The notes: generated from the sequence alone by a model not told the origin. A DNA stretch of 64,000 nucleotides from Symsagittifera roscoffensis (GCF_963678635.1 NC_087066.1:49473581-49537580), one strand, 5' to 3'; counted from the first letter of the stretch, positions 33,036-43,682 are shown. Numbers and translations: made by a program.

Positions 33036-36000
33036 ATCGTTCAAACGTACCTCGCACACGGTCGAGATATACCTGAAGACCAGTAGAAAAACACCTCGAG
33101 AACGGTCACAACGTGACTCCTGCACGATCAAAACATACCTCGAGAACGGTCAAAATGCTTCAAGCCCAGTCGATACGGGTGGAAAATTACCTCAAGAATG
33201 GTCACACCATACCTCGAGGACGATAAAAACATACCTCGAGACCGGTAGAAACAAACGTCGACAACGATTGAAACATACCTCAAGCACAGTCGAGGCCTTG
33301 TTCGGGCACGGCCGAAACAAACCTCGGTAATGGTCAAAAATACCTCGAGCGCGCCCAAAAGATACCTCGAGCTGGGTCGAAACATTTCTCGAGCACGGTC
33401 TCAACATACTTCGAGCAGGTTCTAAGCATGTATCGAGAATGGTCAAAACAAACCTCGAAAAAGGTCAAAACATACCTCGAGCCTTGTCGAAACAAATCTC
33501 GAGGTCACAACATACCTTGAGAACGGTCAAAATACACTTCAAGCACGGTCCAAACTTTTCTCGAGCACTGTCGAAACATACCTCGAGAACGGTCAAAATT
33601 TACCTCGAACAAGGTCAAAACAAACCTCGTGCATGGTCGAAACCTTTCTCGTGCACGGTCAAAAAAAACCTCGGGCAGGGTCTAAGCATGCATTGAGAAG
33701 GTTCAAAACAAACCCCGAGAACGGTCAAAACATACCTCGAACCTTGTAGAACCAAACCTCGAGGTCGACACATACCTTGAGAACGGTCAAATCATACTGC
33801 AAGCACGGTCCAAACTTTTCTCGAGCACTGTCGAAACATACCTCGAGCACGATCAAAACATGCCTCGATAACGGTCAAAACAAACCAGGAGCATTGTCAA
33901 AACATACATCGAGAACGGTCAAGAAACATGTCAAGCACGGTCGAAACATACGTCGAGTAAGTTCGAAACATACCTCGAGCACGGTCGAAATAAACCTCGA
34001 GACCGATAGAAAATACCTCGAGAACGGTCGAAACATACCTCGACAACGGTTGAAACATAATTAGCACAGTCGATGCCTTGTTCGAGCGCGGCCGAAACAT
34101 ACATCAAGAAAGGTCAAAACATACCTCGAGCGCGACCGAAACATACCTCGCGCATGGTCGAAACACTTGTCGAGCACTGTCTAAACATACTTCGAGCAGG
34201 GCTTAAGCATGCATTGAGAATGGTCGAAACAAACCTCGAGAACGGTCAAAATATACCTCGAGCCTTGTCGAAACAAACTTCGAGTTCGAAGCATACCTTG
34301 ATAACGGTCAAAACAAAATTCAAGCACGGTCCAAAATTTTCTCGAACACTGTCGAAACATACCTCGAGAACGGTCAAAACTTACCACGAGCAAAGTCGAA
34401 ACAAGCCTCCTGCACGGTCGAAACCGTTCTCGTGCACGGTCAAAACAAACCTCGAGCAGGGTCTAAGCATGCATCGAGAATGGTCAAAACAAACCTCGAG
34501 AACGGTCAAAACATACCTCGAACACTGTCGAAACATACCCTGAGAACGGTGAAAACATTACTCGAGCACGATCGAAACATGCCTCGACAACGGTCAAAAC
34601 ATACCACGAGCATTGTCAAAACATACATCGAGAACGGTCAAAAAACACGTCAAGCACGGTCGAAACATACCTCGAGCATGTTCGAAACATACCTACAGCA
34701 CGGTCGATACAAACATCGTGACCGGTAGAAGAATACCTCGAGAACGGTCGAAACATAGCCCGAGCGTGGTCGAAACATATCTCGAGAACGGTCAAAACAT
34801 ACATCAAGCACGGTCGAAGCGTTGTTCGAGCACGGCCGAAACATGCCTCGAGAACGGTCAACACATACCTCGAGCACGCCCGAAACATACCTCGAGCATG
34901 GATGAAGCTTTTCTCGAGCACGGTCTAAACCTTCTTCGAGTTCGTTCAAAAAATACCTAGAGCACTGTTGAAACATAACGCGATCACGGTCGAAACCTAC
35001 CTTAAGACCTCGAAACCTACCTTAAGTAGAATTATACCTCGAACACAGTCAAAATTTACCTCGATCAAGGTCAAAACAAACCTCGTGCACGGTCGAAACC
35101 ATTCTCGTGCAAGGTCAAAACGAAACTCGAGCAGGGTCTAAGCATGCATCAAGCATGGTCTAAACAAACCTCGAGAACGGTCAAAACATACCTCAAGCCT
35201 TGTCGAAACAAATCTCGAGGTCACAACATACCTTGAGAACGGTCAAAATACACTTCAAGCACGGTCCAAACTTTTCTCGAGCACTGTCGAAACATATCTC
35301 GAGCACGATCAAAACATGCCTCGAGCAAGGTCGAAACAAACCTCGTGCATGGTCGAAACCTTTCTCGTGCACGGTCAAAACATACCTTGAGCACGATCGA
35401 GACATGTTTCGATAAAGGTCAAAACATACTTCGAGCACTGTCGAAACAAACCTCGAGAACGGTCAAAACATACCTCGAGCACGATCGAAACATGCCTCGA
35501 GAATGGTCAACACATACCTCGAGCACGCCCGAAACATACTTCGAGCATGGTCGAAGCATTTCTCGAGCACGGTCTAAACCTACTTCGAGTTCGTTCAAAA
35601 AATACCTAGAGCACAGTTAAAACATACCTCGATCATGGTCGAAACCTACCTTAACACCGGTAGAATTATACCTCGAGAACTGTCAAAACATACCTCGAGC
35701 CTTGTCGAAACAAACCTCGAGGTCAAAACATACCTTGAGAATGGTCAAAACATACTTCAAGCACGGTCCAAACTTTTCTCGAGCGCTGTCGAAACATACC
35801 TCGAGCAAGTTCGAAACATACCTCGAGTACAGTTGAAATATATCTCGAGAACGGTCAAAACTTACCTCGAGCACGGTCGCAATATACCCGAGTACCTGAG
35901 ACCGGTAGCAACATACTTTGAGAACGGTTAAAACTTACCTCAAATCCGGTCCAAACTTGTCTCGAGAACGGTCAAAAGTTACCTCGAGCACGGTCGAAAC

Positions 36001-36347
36001 AAACCCGAGTACCTGAGACCGGTAGCAACATACATTGAGAACGGTTGAAACTTACCTCAAACCCGGTCAAAACTTGTCTCGAGCACGGTCGAAACATACC
36101 TCGAGACCGATATAAACATACCTCGAGAACGGTCAAAACATACCACGAGCATGGTTGAAACATACCTCGAGCACATTCGAAATTTACCTCTACAACGGTC
36201 AACAAAACATACCTCCTCGAACCGTTCAAAAATATAACACGAGCTCGGTCAAAACTTACCTCAAGAACTTTCAAAAAGTAATTCGAGCGCGGTCGAATCA
36301 TAGCACGAGACCGGAAGAAAAATACCTCTCGAGCACGGTCGAAAAAC

Positions 36348-36812
36348 ATTATTTTTTCTGCGGCAATTTCTTCCGAACATCAACATAATATTCAAACGTT
36401 TTGACCTCAAATTGCATGCCAGTCTATCAAAAGAAGAAAAAATAGCTAAACAAATAGTTCATTTCTACACGGAATTTAATTAGCAACTAACTAGTTTTTT
36501 TATTCTGAAAAAAATCATAAATTATCGTTGTGAATTGCAGTATTTCAATCATACTTTTATAATTAATTGCTTTTTAATAAAACTGGTACTTATTCTATGA
36601 CCTTGGTACGTTCATTCTCCCCGTCGGAGAGAATGCTCTCCCATTTTTTAATGTTTCAACTTTGAGATAATTTCAATTTTAACCAATATTTTATCTGTAC
36701 ATTAAGTAGGATTAGCGCTAACAAAGGAACCTTTTATCACGCGCCGTCAGCAGGGTGGGTTGATTGTCTTTTACCGTTTAATTTTACAATAAAACACTTA
36801 GCAGGGAAAGAC
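36348..36812. other. AT-rich leader of the plus-strand retroelement relic
   Basis: Unique sequence between the end of the 22 bp array and the first frame of the element. No recognisable LTR ends or primer binding site. Contains CCCCGTCGGAGAGAATGC and a GC-richer patch at 36730-36770. Confidence 0.4.
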
Positions 36813-37178
36813 ATGGGTTTTACTGACTTAATTCTAAGATCTCCCTCAGGAAAAGCAATTTTCCCATCGCATTACGACGAAGAACTTGTAGTTGCTACAA
36901 TCAAGAAAATAAACAAAAATTTGAATCAAACGAATTACGGAAAACTGATATGTAACGCTCTTGGTTCAAATTTGAAAAACTCCAATTACGCAAGATTACC
37001 TTATTATGTTATCACTTCAGTCCTTAAATTCATTAACTCCACTCTTCCAATTTGCAATCTAAAACATAACAGAAGTAAACTTTGTAATTCTAAATGTATT
37101 TCTTCGGATTTTTCGAACATTGATTTCTTAAAATTTTTTTGTATCAAATTATGCATTTTCGTATTTTTAAATTCTTAA
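36813..37178 (+). pseudogene. Open frame at the head of the family A plus-strand relic, possibly Gag N-terminus
   Basis: A 121-codon frame with an ATG start. Residues 1-85 look protein-like (MGFTDLILRSPSGKAIFPSH, KKINKNLNQTNYGKLICNAL, ARLPYYVITSVLKFINSTLP), while the last 30 are low-complexity Phe/Lys and probably past a frameshift. It precedes integrase sequence by only 150 bp, so if it is the start of Gag a large internal deletion removed the rest of gag and most of pol. I do not recognise a family with certainty. Confidence 0.35.
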
Positions 37179-37326
37179 TCGTAGTTTAATTTTTAGTCCA
37201 CAGGTTCTTAAAATTGTAAATACTATAAACTTGTCCAATAGTCAGATTGTAATTAATTCATCTATTTCCGGTGTTCAAGTCACAGTCCAATTTCCCATCT
37301 AATCTGAACACGAAAAACTAGTGACC

Positions 37327-37990
37327 TAAGATCAAGAAAATTTGAAGCTGCCAGAACGCCTTTTGGACTTTAATACGATGTTCAATGCTAAATTGGTAGC
37401 CCTATTAACAGAGAAAGACTCAATGTTAAGCCCCATCGTTAAAGCGCTTCAAAATAAAGCAGATAAGATTAATGCTATTTCCCACTACTTGAACAAATTC
37501 ATTAAAGATCTTCATGAATCCGACGGATTATTAAACATGGATAGAACATTCGTAATCCCATTAACATTAAGAAACGCGGTTATGAAGACCTTACACGAAG
37601 CTCATCCAGGGCAGTTCGGCGTGGAAGATTTACTTCCACGGATAAATTGTTCCCAATGCACACAAACTGGTAAGAATACAAAAAGGATTAACCCTAGTAC
37701 TCAAAGCAGCAAATTACCGCCATTATCCGAACCAAATGAGGAATTAAATCTCGATTCCAGTTGGGGAAAGAAAAAATACCATTTACTAAGCACCGACATG
37801 TTCTCGAAATTTCCATCGGCTAAGATAACATCTTCCACCTCTTCAAACACAGTATTTGAATTTCTGCAGGATTTTTTTTTACCTTCACGGCATTCCAATT
37901 TCTATCCTCGCTGATCACGCTTCCTGTTTTACTAGTCAGGATTTTAAATTATTTTGCGATTCTAATAATATTAAATGTAAAAACACTTAA
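37327..37990 (+). pseudogene. Integrase relic (zinc-binding and core), family A
   Basis: The frame is open from a stop at 37327 to 37914; the apparent start is TTG, so the real protein began upstream. The integrase zinc-binding region reads FVIPLTLRNAVMKTLHEAHP then GQFG, and the paired cysteines are in NCSQCTQTGKN. The residues usually between the His and Cys pairs are shortened, a deletion. The catalytic core follows: EELNLD (first Asp; the stretch after it is deleted), KKYHLLSTDMFSKFPSAKI and TVFEFLQDFF. After a frameshift at about 37885, ADHASCFTSQDFKLFCDSNN holds the second Asp. The region with the catalytic Glu is missing. An integrase inserts the cDNA of a retroelement; this copy cannot be active. 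Confidence 0.8.
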
Positions 37991-37999
37991 CATACTAAA

Positions 38000-38359
38000 A
38001 AATTAGGTTATTAGCAATGGCCCTTGAACATCAAAAACAACTGGCTTCTAATAATTTATCCGATGGGGCACTAGGCAAAGGCCGGGCACTAGACTGGAAA
38101 TCAGACGACCGGGTCGAGGACGGATACTTGGATACCATGATACCAAAGAAAAAGCAGGCAGTCCCCATTGGAGAAAAGGTACGAGTCGGACTATCCCTCA
38201 CCTTCTAAAAAGTCATCATCTCGTTTGCCCCTGCAAAGTCATTTCAAAGATTCAAAGCGGACTACCAAAGCCGAACCCCAACCTACGAGAAAATTCTGTC
38301 CGAAGACTAGAAAACAGACGGAGTTAGCTACATCACAACACAAGGACGAGAGTGTCTAA
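38000..38359 (+). pseudogene. Integrase C-terminal and tail relic, family A
   Basis: Reads KIRLLAMALEHQKQ, then LGKGRALDWKSDDRVEDGYL, in one frame to 38208. The phase then changes near 38170 to a basic, Ser/Pro-rich tail (KSSSRLPLQSHFKDSKRTTK) ending at 38359. This continues the polyprotein of the preceding entry after the deletion of the core's end. Confidence 0.65.
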
Positions 38360-38469
38360 CCCCTCGACCAAGCCAGCCAAAAGCAGACCAACAGGCAATA
38401 AAGTACAAACATCAAACGCAGGTTACTTAGCATGTGATATGTGATGAATCAATGATAATTTCGTCGGAC

Positions 38470-39197
38470 ACATCAGAGATTAGCGATTAGAGAGCGTATT
38501 ATTTCGGATAATATTAGACAACAAGAACCCTCCATCTCTTCTACAGACCCTCAATTGACTCAGAGTAACATAAAAACTGAGATTTTAAAGGGCCAGCCTT
38601 CACCTTCTGATCCGCTGGATTGGCCGATTAGTATCATTCCCGCAGGACGGATTCCGAACCAACCCCACTCAACAACAAAACTCTCATCAGACTCGGAGAC
38701 CAAACATCCGTCGGGTTTACGGGAGAGAATAGAAGGAGACACATCGGTCGACTTCCCAATCTACGAGATTGTTGGTTCCTCGGATGATAGTGCAGCTGCT
38801 CAAGAACCTAGTTCGGAGAAAAACACTACCACCGATAATGAGTTTGAACTCCGACGTTCGAGCCGAAACGTAGGACCCCCCTCCCCTAATTTTATGAAAA
38901 ACAGTGTACATAGATATTATAGATAGCAAAGACGACCAGCCTGGATCAGCATTAAACCCGATCCCGCTCGATAGTAACAAACAAACAGGTTCTGACAAAA
39001 CAATCCCTACTCCAATTCCTTCGCATAAGAAAACTCCCATTTTCACAATTCAATCTCCGAAAAACTCAGCTAATGCTTCAGACTCCTCATCAACGGACAC
39101 AATTTCTCTTTCCTCAACGGATCAGTCACTAAGAGAGGCCCTGAACAGTTTTAACGAATTAGAAGATTTGGAGAGCGAACTTCTCATTTTTGGATAA
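38470..39197 (+). pseudogene. C-terminal Pol tail relic, family A
   Basis: An open stretch (38555-38926 preceded by in-frame REREIISDN-like text, then 38904-39197 in another phase) rich in Ser, Pro, Thr and acidic residues. It contains ELRRSSRNVGPP, the Arg/Ser-rich R-R-S-x-R motif commonly found near the C-terminus of Ty3/gypsy polyproteins, and ends NELEDLESELLIFG. One frameshift at about 38905. No 3' LTR follows. Confidence 0.55.
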
Positions 39198-39231
39198 ACG
39201 TTTGGATAAAAAAATGTTGTTTCAATTTCGA

Positions 39232-39335
39232 AACGTATCGGAGTTCTGTCAAGTACGGTCGAAAAAAATCGGAGTTTTGGTCAAACACGGTCGAAAAATA
39301 CCGAATTTTGGTCGTGAGGTTCGAAAAATAGAAAG
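39232..39335. repeat. Diverged remnants of the 22 bp unit
   Basis: AGTACGGTCGAAAAAAATCG and AAACACGGTCGAAAAATACC occur 3' of the retroelement relic, mirroring the arrays that end 2.9 kb to the left. Confidence 0.55.
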
Positions 39336-39622
39336 AGCACCTCGATCTGGGCTTAACTTCCCTAAAAACGGGTTAAGAAAGAAGATCTTTCACTTGGTCC
39401 CAAATTTGCGTTGCGCCTCTTAAGAATGCAATTTTTCCAAACTTTTGAGGCTTTGCTGAATCTTTCAGTGTTTTTAGCTTCTTTGTGCAATTTTATACGG
39501 TGTTTGTTTTCCGAAACTTGATGCTCGATTCGACATAAATACGAGTCATGAATTGACAGGATTCGCGATCAATTGCGATGTTTGGACCAGTGTCTTAAGC
39601 ATTTTTCTATCATGATGAATTA
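39336..39622. other. No gene seen
   Basis: AT-rich sequence lying downstream of the peptide gene and probably partly beyond its 3' end. Confidence 0.4.
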
Positions 39623-39628
39623 TTTATT
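39623..39628 (-). other. Poly(A) signal of the secreted-peptide gene
   Basis: AATAAA on the minus strand, about 150 bp after the stop codon at 39776. Confidence 0.5.
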
Positions 39629-39775
39629 TTAGTGTCCAATCCAAAAGTTAAATTAATCAGTTGTAATATCACCAATGCCAGCACCAATCGACTGTTAATT
39701 ACAGATAAATTGTTTCAGTTCTTAAGTTAGGGCATAGTTGTTTTCTTCTTTTTCAATCATCTACTTCCAATTGTT

Positions 39776-40780
39776 CTACTCTTGTCTCTTGAGTCCTCCC
39801 CCCTGGAGCATGTCGGGGGTGAGGCTCTTCACTATGCCCTTGGACACTCCTGTGGCACTGTTGAGACTGGAGTTGCTGTTCGCATGAGTCATGGCCAACA
39901 GGTCCATTCTCCTCTCAAGCTTGTTATTAGTCTCACCTGAAATCAAATAAATATCGAATAGCCCCACTTAAGTATAACCCCCTAACCCCATGTCATAACT
40001 ATTCAGTTATAATCGAGATGAGCAGCCGACCTCCATAAACAAAAGGCAAGTCACAAAACTATACAAAATAACTTGCAGTTCCCCCATCATTCAGTTACCA
40101 TATATGGAACTAGATGGCTACAATTATCAAATTTATGATAACTTATTTAAGGCTCAAGTGCAAATTTTATAATAATCTCCCCTGCAAACGTGATCAAACT
40201 ACCCGGGTTGGCCTCCATACGCCGAAAATGCTTATCACACAATTCCAAAGATCAAGGGTATGGAAAATGCTTTTCATATACATTTCGTACAATTTCGATA
40301 AATCGTTGAAAAATCTAAACTATTTTCTGCGGCTGTTTGATTCTAATAAAAACAGTCTGGTGATAAAAAGAACCGAGGTTTTTTTTGAACTAAATGCGTA
40401 TCATACAATTCCCATATATGGAAATTGTATGAACATCATTTTTTGATGGCGACACAAGTAATTTTGAAAACGCCCCAAAACTTTTTTTAGTTTTTTTTTA
40501 ACCGCAAATCGAGTTGTGTACTTAAATAAACATTGTTCCAGCAGTATGTTTTAAAACACCGATTCCGATGGTATGAATAAATCTTTCATCACTCATGAAA
40601 ATTAAAGTTATCAATATCTATAGTAACTGATCTTTTTTTTTATCTTCGATTGGTTTTTAAAAAGTTTTAACAACCTATCTTAGGAAAAGAGTGAAATATC
40701 AGAGACGTACCATCTAAATTTCGTCCGTGGAGAACGGCAACCAAACCAAGTACCAAAAAGATAGCGGCTAGAAGTCTCAT
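39776..40780 (-). CDS. Two-exon gene for a 76-residue secreted peptide/propeptide
   Basis: Exon 1 is 40780-40711 and exon 2 is 39936-39776 (TAG), with a 774 bp intron bounded by GTACGT at 40710 and TTTGATTTCAG at 39937. Joining them restores a single frame (GAT G / GT GAG). Residues 1-19 form a typical signal peptide: Arg-2, then LLAAIFLVLGLVAVL and HG before RNLDG. The mature part is hydrophilic, with an acidic/basic start (ETNNKLERRM), one N-glycosylation sequon (NSS, residue 45), SKGIVKSLTPDMLQGGG and a C-terminal LKRQE. Pairs RR (32-33) and KR (73-74) could be convertase sites. Exon 2 is clearly GC-richer than its surroundings, unlike the relics around it. It could be a neuropeptide precursor, antimicrobial peptide or secreted effector; no family is recognised. 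The CAG at 40786-40788 just before the ATG could be a 5' UTR or trans-splice acceptor. Confidence 0.75.
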
Positions 40781-41463
40781 CTCAACTGTACGAATGAACA
40801 ATTTTGATGTACTGTTTCTACTGTTAAAAGTTTAGTTGTGATCAAAACTTAAAAGAGAACATTTTAACTTTGAGTTCCTTACGAAGATTAAATTGTTCGT
40901 GTGTTTATCCCGGTTGTCTGCGTTGAACATCAGGATATACAGATAATTTAAAAGACCCAATTTTACAACTGATATTTGATGAAAAAACAAAAACGGCCAA
41001 TACTGCAGTATCTATTTGCTTGTAGTTGTGTGAAAAAATCTGTAACATCTTTTTTACGTTTTAATTTTTAACTTTCTTTACTAATTAAGTTTTTAGATAA
41101 TTTTTTAGACATACACTTGCAGCAGCCTATAAAAGATGTAATTTTCGGAATACCGCTTTGTCTCAAATCATTATAAATCCCATTGCTACGGGCTCTTCCT
41201 TGTTTCAATCAAAGCCGAAAGAACCGATTTTCCAATGCCCACAATTTGTTAAAAATGATAGTAGTTTCTTTTGTTTCTGTCATGCGGACGGATTCACATC
41301 ATGATAGTGATGCACATATAAATATATATATATTTATAACTATTTATATAAGTTATATTACAGTTCAACTGGCCTTGAAGAGCTACGGCCAGTCCGCACG
41401 ACTAAGAGCATAGTGTGTGCAGAGTTGAGAAAAGAGATTATGTTTCAGTTAAACTTCTATTTT
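40781..41463. other. Intergenic region with TATA-like box and AT microsatellite
   Basis: A plus-strand TATAAAAG lies at 41128-41135. The only frame after it (41183-41413) lacks an ATG and looks non-coding. The AT-rich stretch 41318-41360 (ATATATATATTTATA) can fold back on itself, and TGCGGAC (about 41283) is repeated inverted as GTCCGCA (about 41393). This could be the eroded promoter/LTR side of the family B element to the right, but no LTR pair was found. Confidence 0.3.
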
Positions 41464-41679
41464 TTATTGAGTTACCACTTCAGCCGCCATTCCGTATGAA
41501 TTCAATTGAAGCCATACACGGTATGACATGGGGAAGCTGAGCATCCCACCATTCTGGCAGAAGGCAACGGCTGAGCCGCCTATGGAATGGAGAAAATAGA
41601 CAGTCACGATGGAGATGGCCCTCCCGTCTAAAGGTGGTATAAAGGTGTGCACTCTGCTGCGCACAAAACCACCCGTCAT
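41464..41679 (-). CDS. Uncertain 71-codon frame in a GC-richer patch
   Basis: It begins MTGGFVRSRVHTFIPPLDGR and ends NSYGMAAEVVTQ; the frame stays open upstream into the family B gag antisense. The stop TAA lies inside CAATAAAA, so a poly(A) signal overlaps the stop codon. GC content resembles real exons nearby. Against a gene: the open frame upstream is antisense to gag, and no signature is recognised. It may be a chance frame in the 5' region of the family B element. Confidence 0.25.
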   Translation of the reverse strand: MTGGFVRSRVHTFIPPLDGRAISIVTVYFLHSIGGSAVAFCQNGGMLSFPMSYRVWLQLNSYGMAAEVVTQ

Positions 41680-41779
41680 AGAACCATCGGAACCCTTTTT
41701 GAACTTAAAATTACCGGTGAAACCGAGGTAGAAAAACGGAAATGAGACATACGAAACCAGGAGAAAAAAGTCAAATGGA

Positions 41780-42250
41780 AAAATAAAACAACGGGAGTTC
41801 GAGATCGAGGAACACTTTGCAACAATTTCCCTTGGGACGCAGCAGATGCAAAGATGAGAAGTTATATCCTCTGATGTTTAGGGGCAGAAGGTCGAAGGCA
41901 ACTACAGAAAACTGCCCAGGACTCGAGGTACACAAAAAATCAACCAAAGAGTTGGTACAGATATTAGAAGACATTTTTGTCACAACGAGGATAATTGCTT
42001 TCGAAAGATACAACTTCATCTGCCGAAAACAACGTAAGATTGAGTCCTTAGAACAATTCCATGCGGATCTAGTCGAGTTAGCGGTACTGGTCGACTGATG
42101 TGACAGAGAGGACGATTGGTTCCGCGTCATGTTCACAGCTTATATGACCATTTGAGAAACTCACTGAAGAACTACTAGCCGAAGCAAGGTCTATGAATAC
42201 GCAATAAGAAGGCGAAAACGACAAAAACTGGGCAATTTCAATAGAAAATA
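41780..42250 (+). pseudogene. Gag relic, Ty3/gypsy-like family B
   Basis: The frame 41817-42098 includes DEKLYPLMFRG and TRIIAFERYNFICRKQRKIE, then SLEQFHADLVELAVL. This is the R/K-rich helix followed by S-x-E-x-F-x-x-x-L-x-x-L that recurs in Ty3/gypsy Gag (retrotransposon gag domain). After a stop, EDDWFRVMFTAY and, frameshifted, KLTEELLAEARS continue the domain. The nucleocapsid part is not readable. Gag would form the capsid of the element. Confidence 0.65.
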
Positions 42251-42570
42251 GCAAATTTGCATGCGAACATTTGAATGGGTCGTATATCATAATAATATCG
42301 AGGGCACAAAGCAACTGAATCTGAAAACCGATGCAATAGCTAAACTCACATCCTATAAAATGTTTAAGCAACAAAAAAGTTTTTGGATTCAATACATCAT
42401 CTGATGAGATAAAAACCAAGTTTACCAAAAGAGGCCTCAGCACTTCACTCGTTATCAAAAAAAACACGGATAAACGCAAAACATTAGATTAGAAGTCGTA
42501 TAACACAACAGCATTTTATCGCATATTGAAACTTGTTTCCAAAATGAATGAAAACTAGCATTTTTACCCA
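42250..42570. other. Uninterpreted stretch of family B
   Basis: Lies between gag and RNase H remnants. The protease and RT expected here are not recognisable, so most of pol was deleted or has eroded. Confidence 0.4.
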
Positions 42571-43080
42571 AACCTGGAGACCCATGGGATCTGCGACGCC
42601 TCTAACTTTGGAATAAGTGCCGCACTTGACCAATTTGGGATGTGTGGAAATAGCATATGCGTCCGGGTTTCTAAACTCTATAGAAGAGAAATTTTCTGTA
42701 AACTAGCTAGAACTGTTGGGGGTCGTATGGACAATTGAACGCTTTAAATATTACTTGTATGGAAAAAACTTCACCGTCATAGCCGATCATCCAGCTTTAA
42801 TTGGTGCCTTAAACGCGAGTGAAAGATCAAAAACCAGCCAAGTAGACTCACTAGATGGATCGATCGTTTGATTCCTTTGAATTTTGATATCAATCATTTG
42901 GAAGGATCAAAAATGGGGCTAGTAGACTATGTCGAGAAATTCAGAAGAATTAGCTACACCCCCTAGTGTGTACCATGAGGAATTTGTATTAGCATCAATT
43001 AACTCGTTCACTAAACACGCTAGCCAATCAGAATCAAGCACCATATCGGCTGATCAAAACGCGCACGGAAAATGAAAGGA
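42570..43080 (+). pseudogene. RNase H relic and downstream linker, family B
   Basis: Readable pieces in shifting frames: EICDASNFGISAALDQFG (the first catalytic Asp strand, D-A-S-x-x-G-I), then TIERFKYYLYGKNFTVIADH followed by PALIGALN (the D-H motif of Ty3/gypsy RNase H), LTRWIDRLIPLNFDINHLEG and GLVDYVEKF. After that YHEEFVLASINSFTKHASQ corresponds to the linker after RNase H. At least four frameshifts. It is distinct in sequence from family A. Confidence 0.75.
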
Positions 43081-43089
43081 AATTAAGCA

Positions 43090-43680
43090 CTCAATTGAAA
43101 CCAAAAACACATTTCAAACAATCCGGAATTACCAATCACGGTCACCAAATGTTAACCAAAAAAAATAATTCGATCAAATCTTCTTCTGAAACACCACGCG
43201 GACGTCGTCCAAAATTACTTGGAGAGGAGGGTCGGATTGAGAGGAGAGCTCATCCGACCCTGCATGGCACCGCAGAAAAGTAAAAACAACAACCTATGAA
43301 AGATGGACATCATCCTGACTAGATTTTTTGACGAGCTCGCTCAACATCCGAGACGCGCGAGACAAAAAACAACAATCCAGAGAAAGGCCAAGGTGTTTCC
43401 CAAAGATAATTTTCTCGGACACAATCCCAAAACAGGACAGAAACAGCACTCTAACGTCCGTAGGGACTAGTAGCCCGAAGGCAATCACCACCGCAACCAC
43501 GATCCAGATACAACCCCAATTCGCAGAGACACAATCTTAGACTGGCAAACAAAAAACCAGGATGTGAAGTCATAGACCGACTTACGGTCGAGTTTAACGA
43601 GCAATATGAATATTGCATAAGCCGAGATGATCCCACAATCCAGCAGAGAATTGACCTATCACGCAATGAACCACCACCGA
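43090..43680 (+). pseudogene. Linker region between RNase H and integrase, family B
   Basis: Hydrophilic frames 43095-43283 (with ETPRGRRPKLLGEEG) and 43328-43540, then a third frame with VEFNEQYEYCISRDDPTIQQ. Ty3/gypsy polyproteins commonly carry such low-conservation linkers. No domain is seen. Confidence 0.4.
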
Positions 43681-43682
43681 CA

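Larger units (their letters stand above)
27985..36347. repeat. 22 bp minisatellite array 2 (about 380 units)
   Basis: The same 22 bp unit as array 1, extending 8.4 kb, mostly in the plus sense shown there but with at least four blocks in inverted orientation and an internal 1.56 kb duplication. CpG and TCGA are frequent, in sharp contrast with the AT-rich surroundings. In-phase translation has a 66 bp (22-residue) period (for example SKHTSRTVKTYLEHG on plus, RYVSTVLEVCFDRSRGMFRP on minus). Both strands and all frames are equally open, so there is no evidence for real translation. Confidence 0.95.

Noticed and set aside
24283-36347. Possible CRISPR array (short regular repeats)
   Set aside because: The 22 bp units abut directly without unique spacers, diverge from each other, and sit in a eukaryotic repeat context with no cas genes.
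24397-36388. Dozens of open frames of 60-199 codons with 22-residue repeats
   Set aside because: All six frames of the 22 bp unit lack stops, so such frames are expected without coding. They occur equally on both strands and none has a consistent start, end or promoter.
40114-40446. 110-codon plus frame with LRLKCKFYNNLPCKRDQ
   Set aside because: It lies entirely within the intron of the minus-strand peptide gene, has no family resemblance, and its ATG has no promoter context.
41128-41413. Gene with TATAAAAG promoter and frame 41183-41413
   Set aside because: The frame begins at TTG without an ATG near the expected start, its C-terminal part runs through an AT microsatellite, and no family is recognised.
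42078-42479. 133-codon minus frame and the neighbouring 41771-42136 frame
   Set aside because: Antisense shadows of the family B gag relic, whose plus-strand frame carries the recognisable motif.
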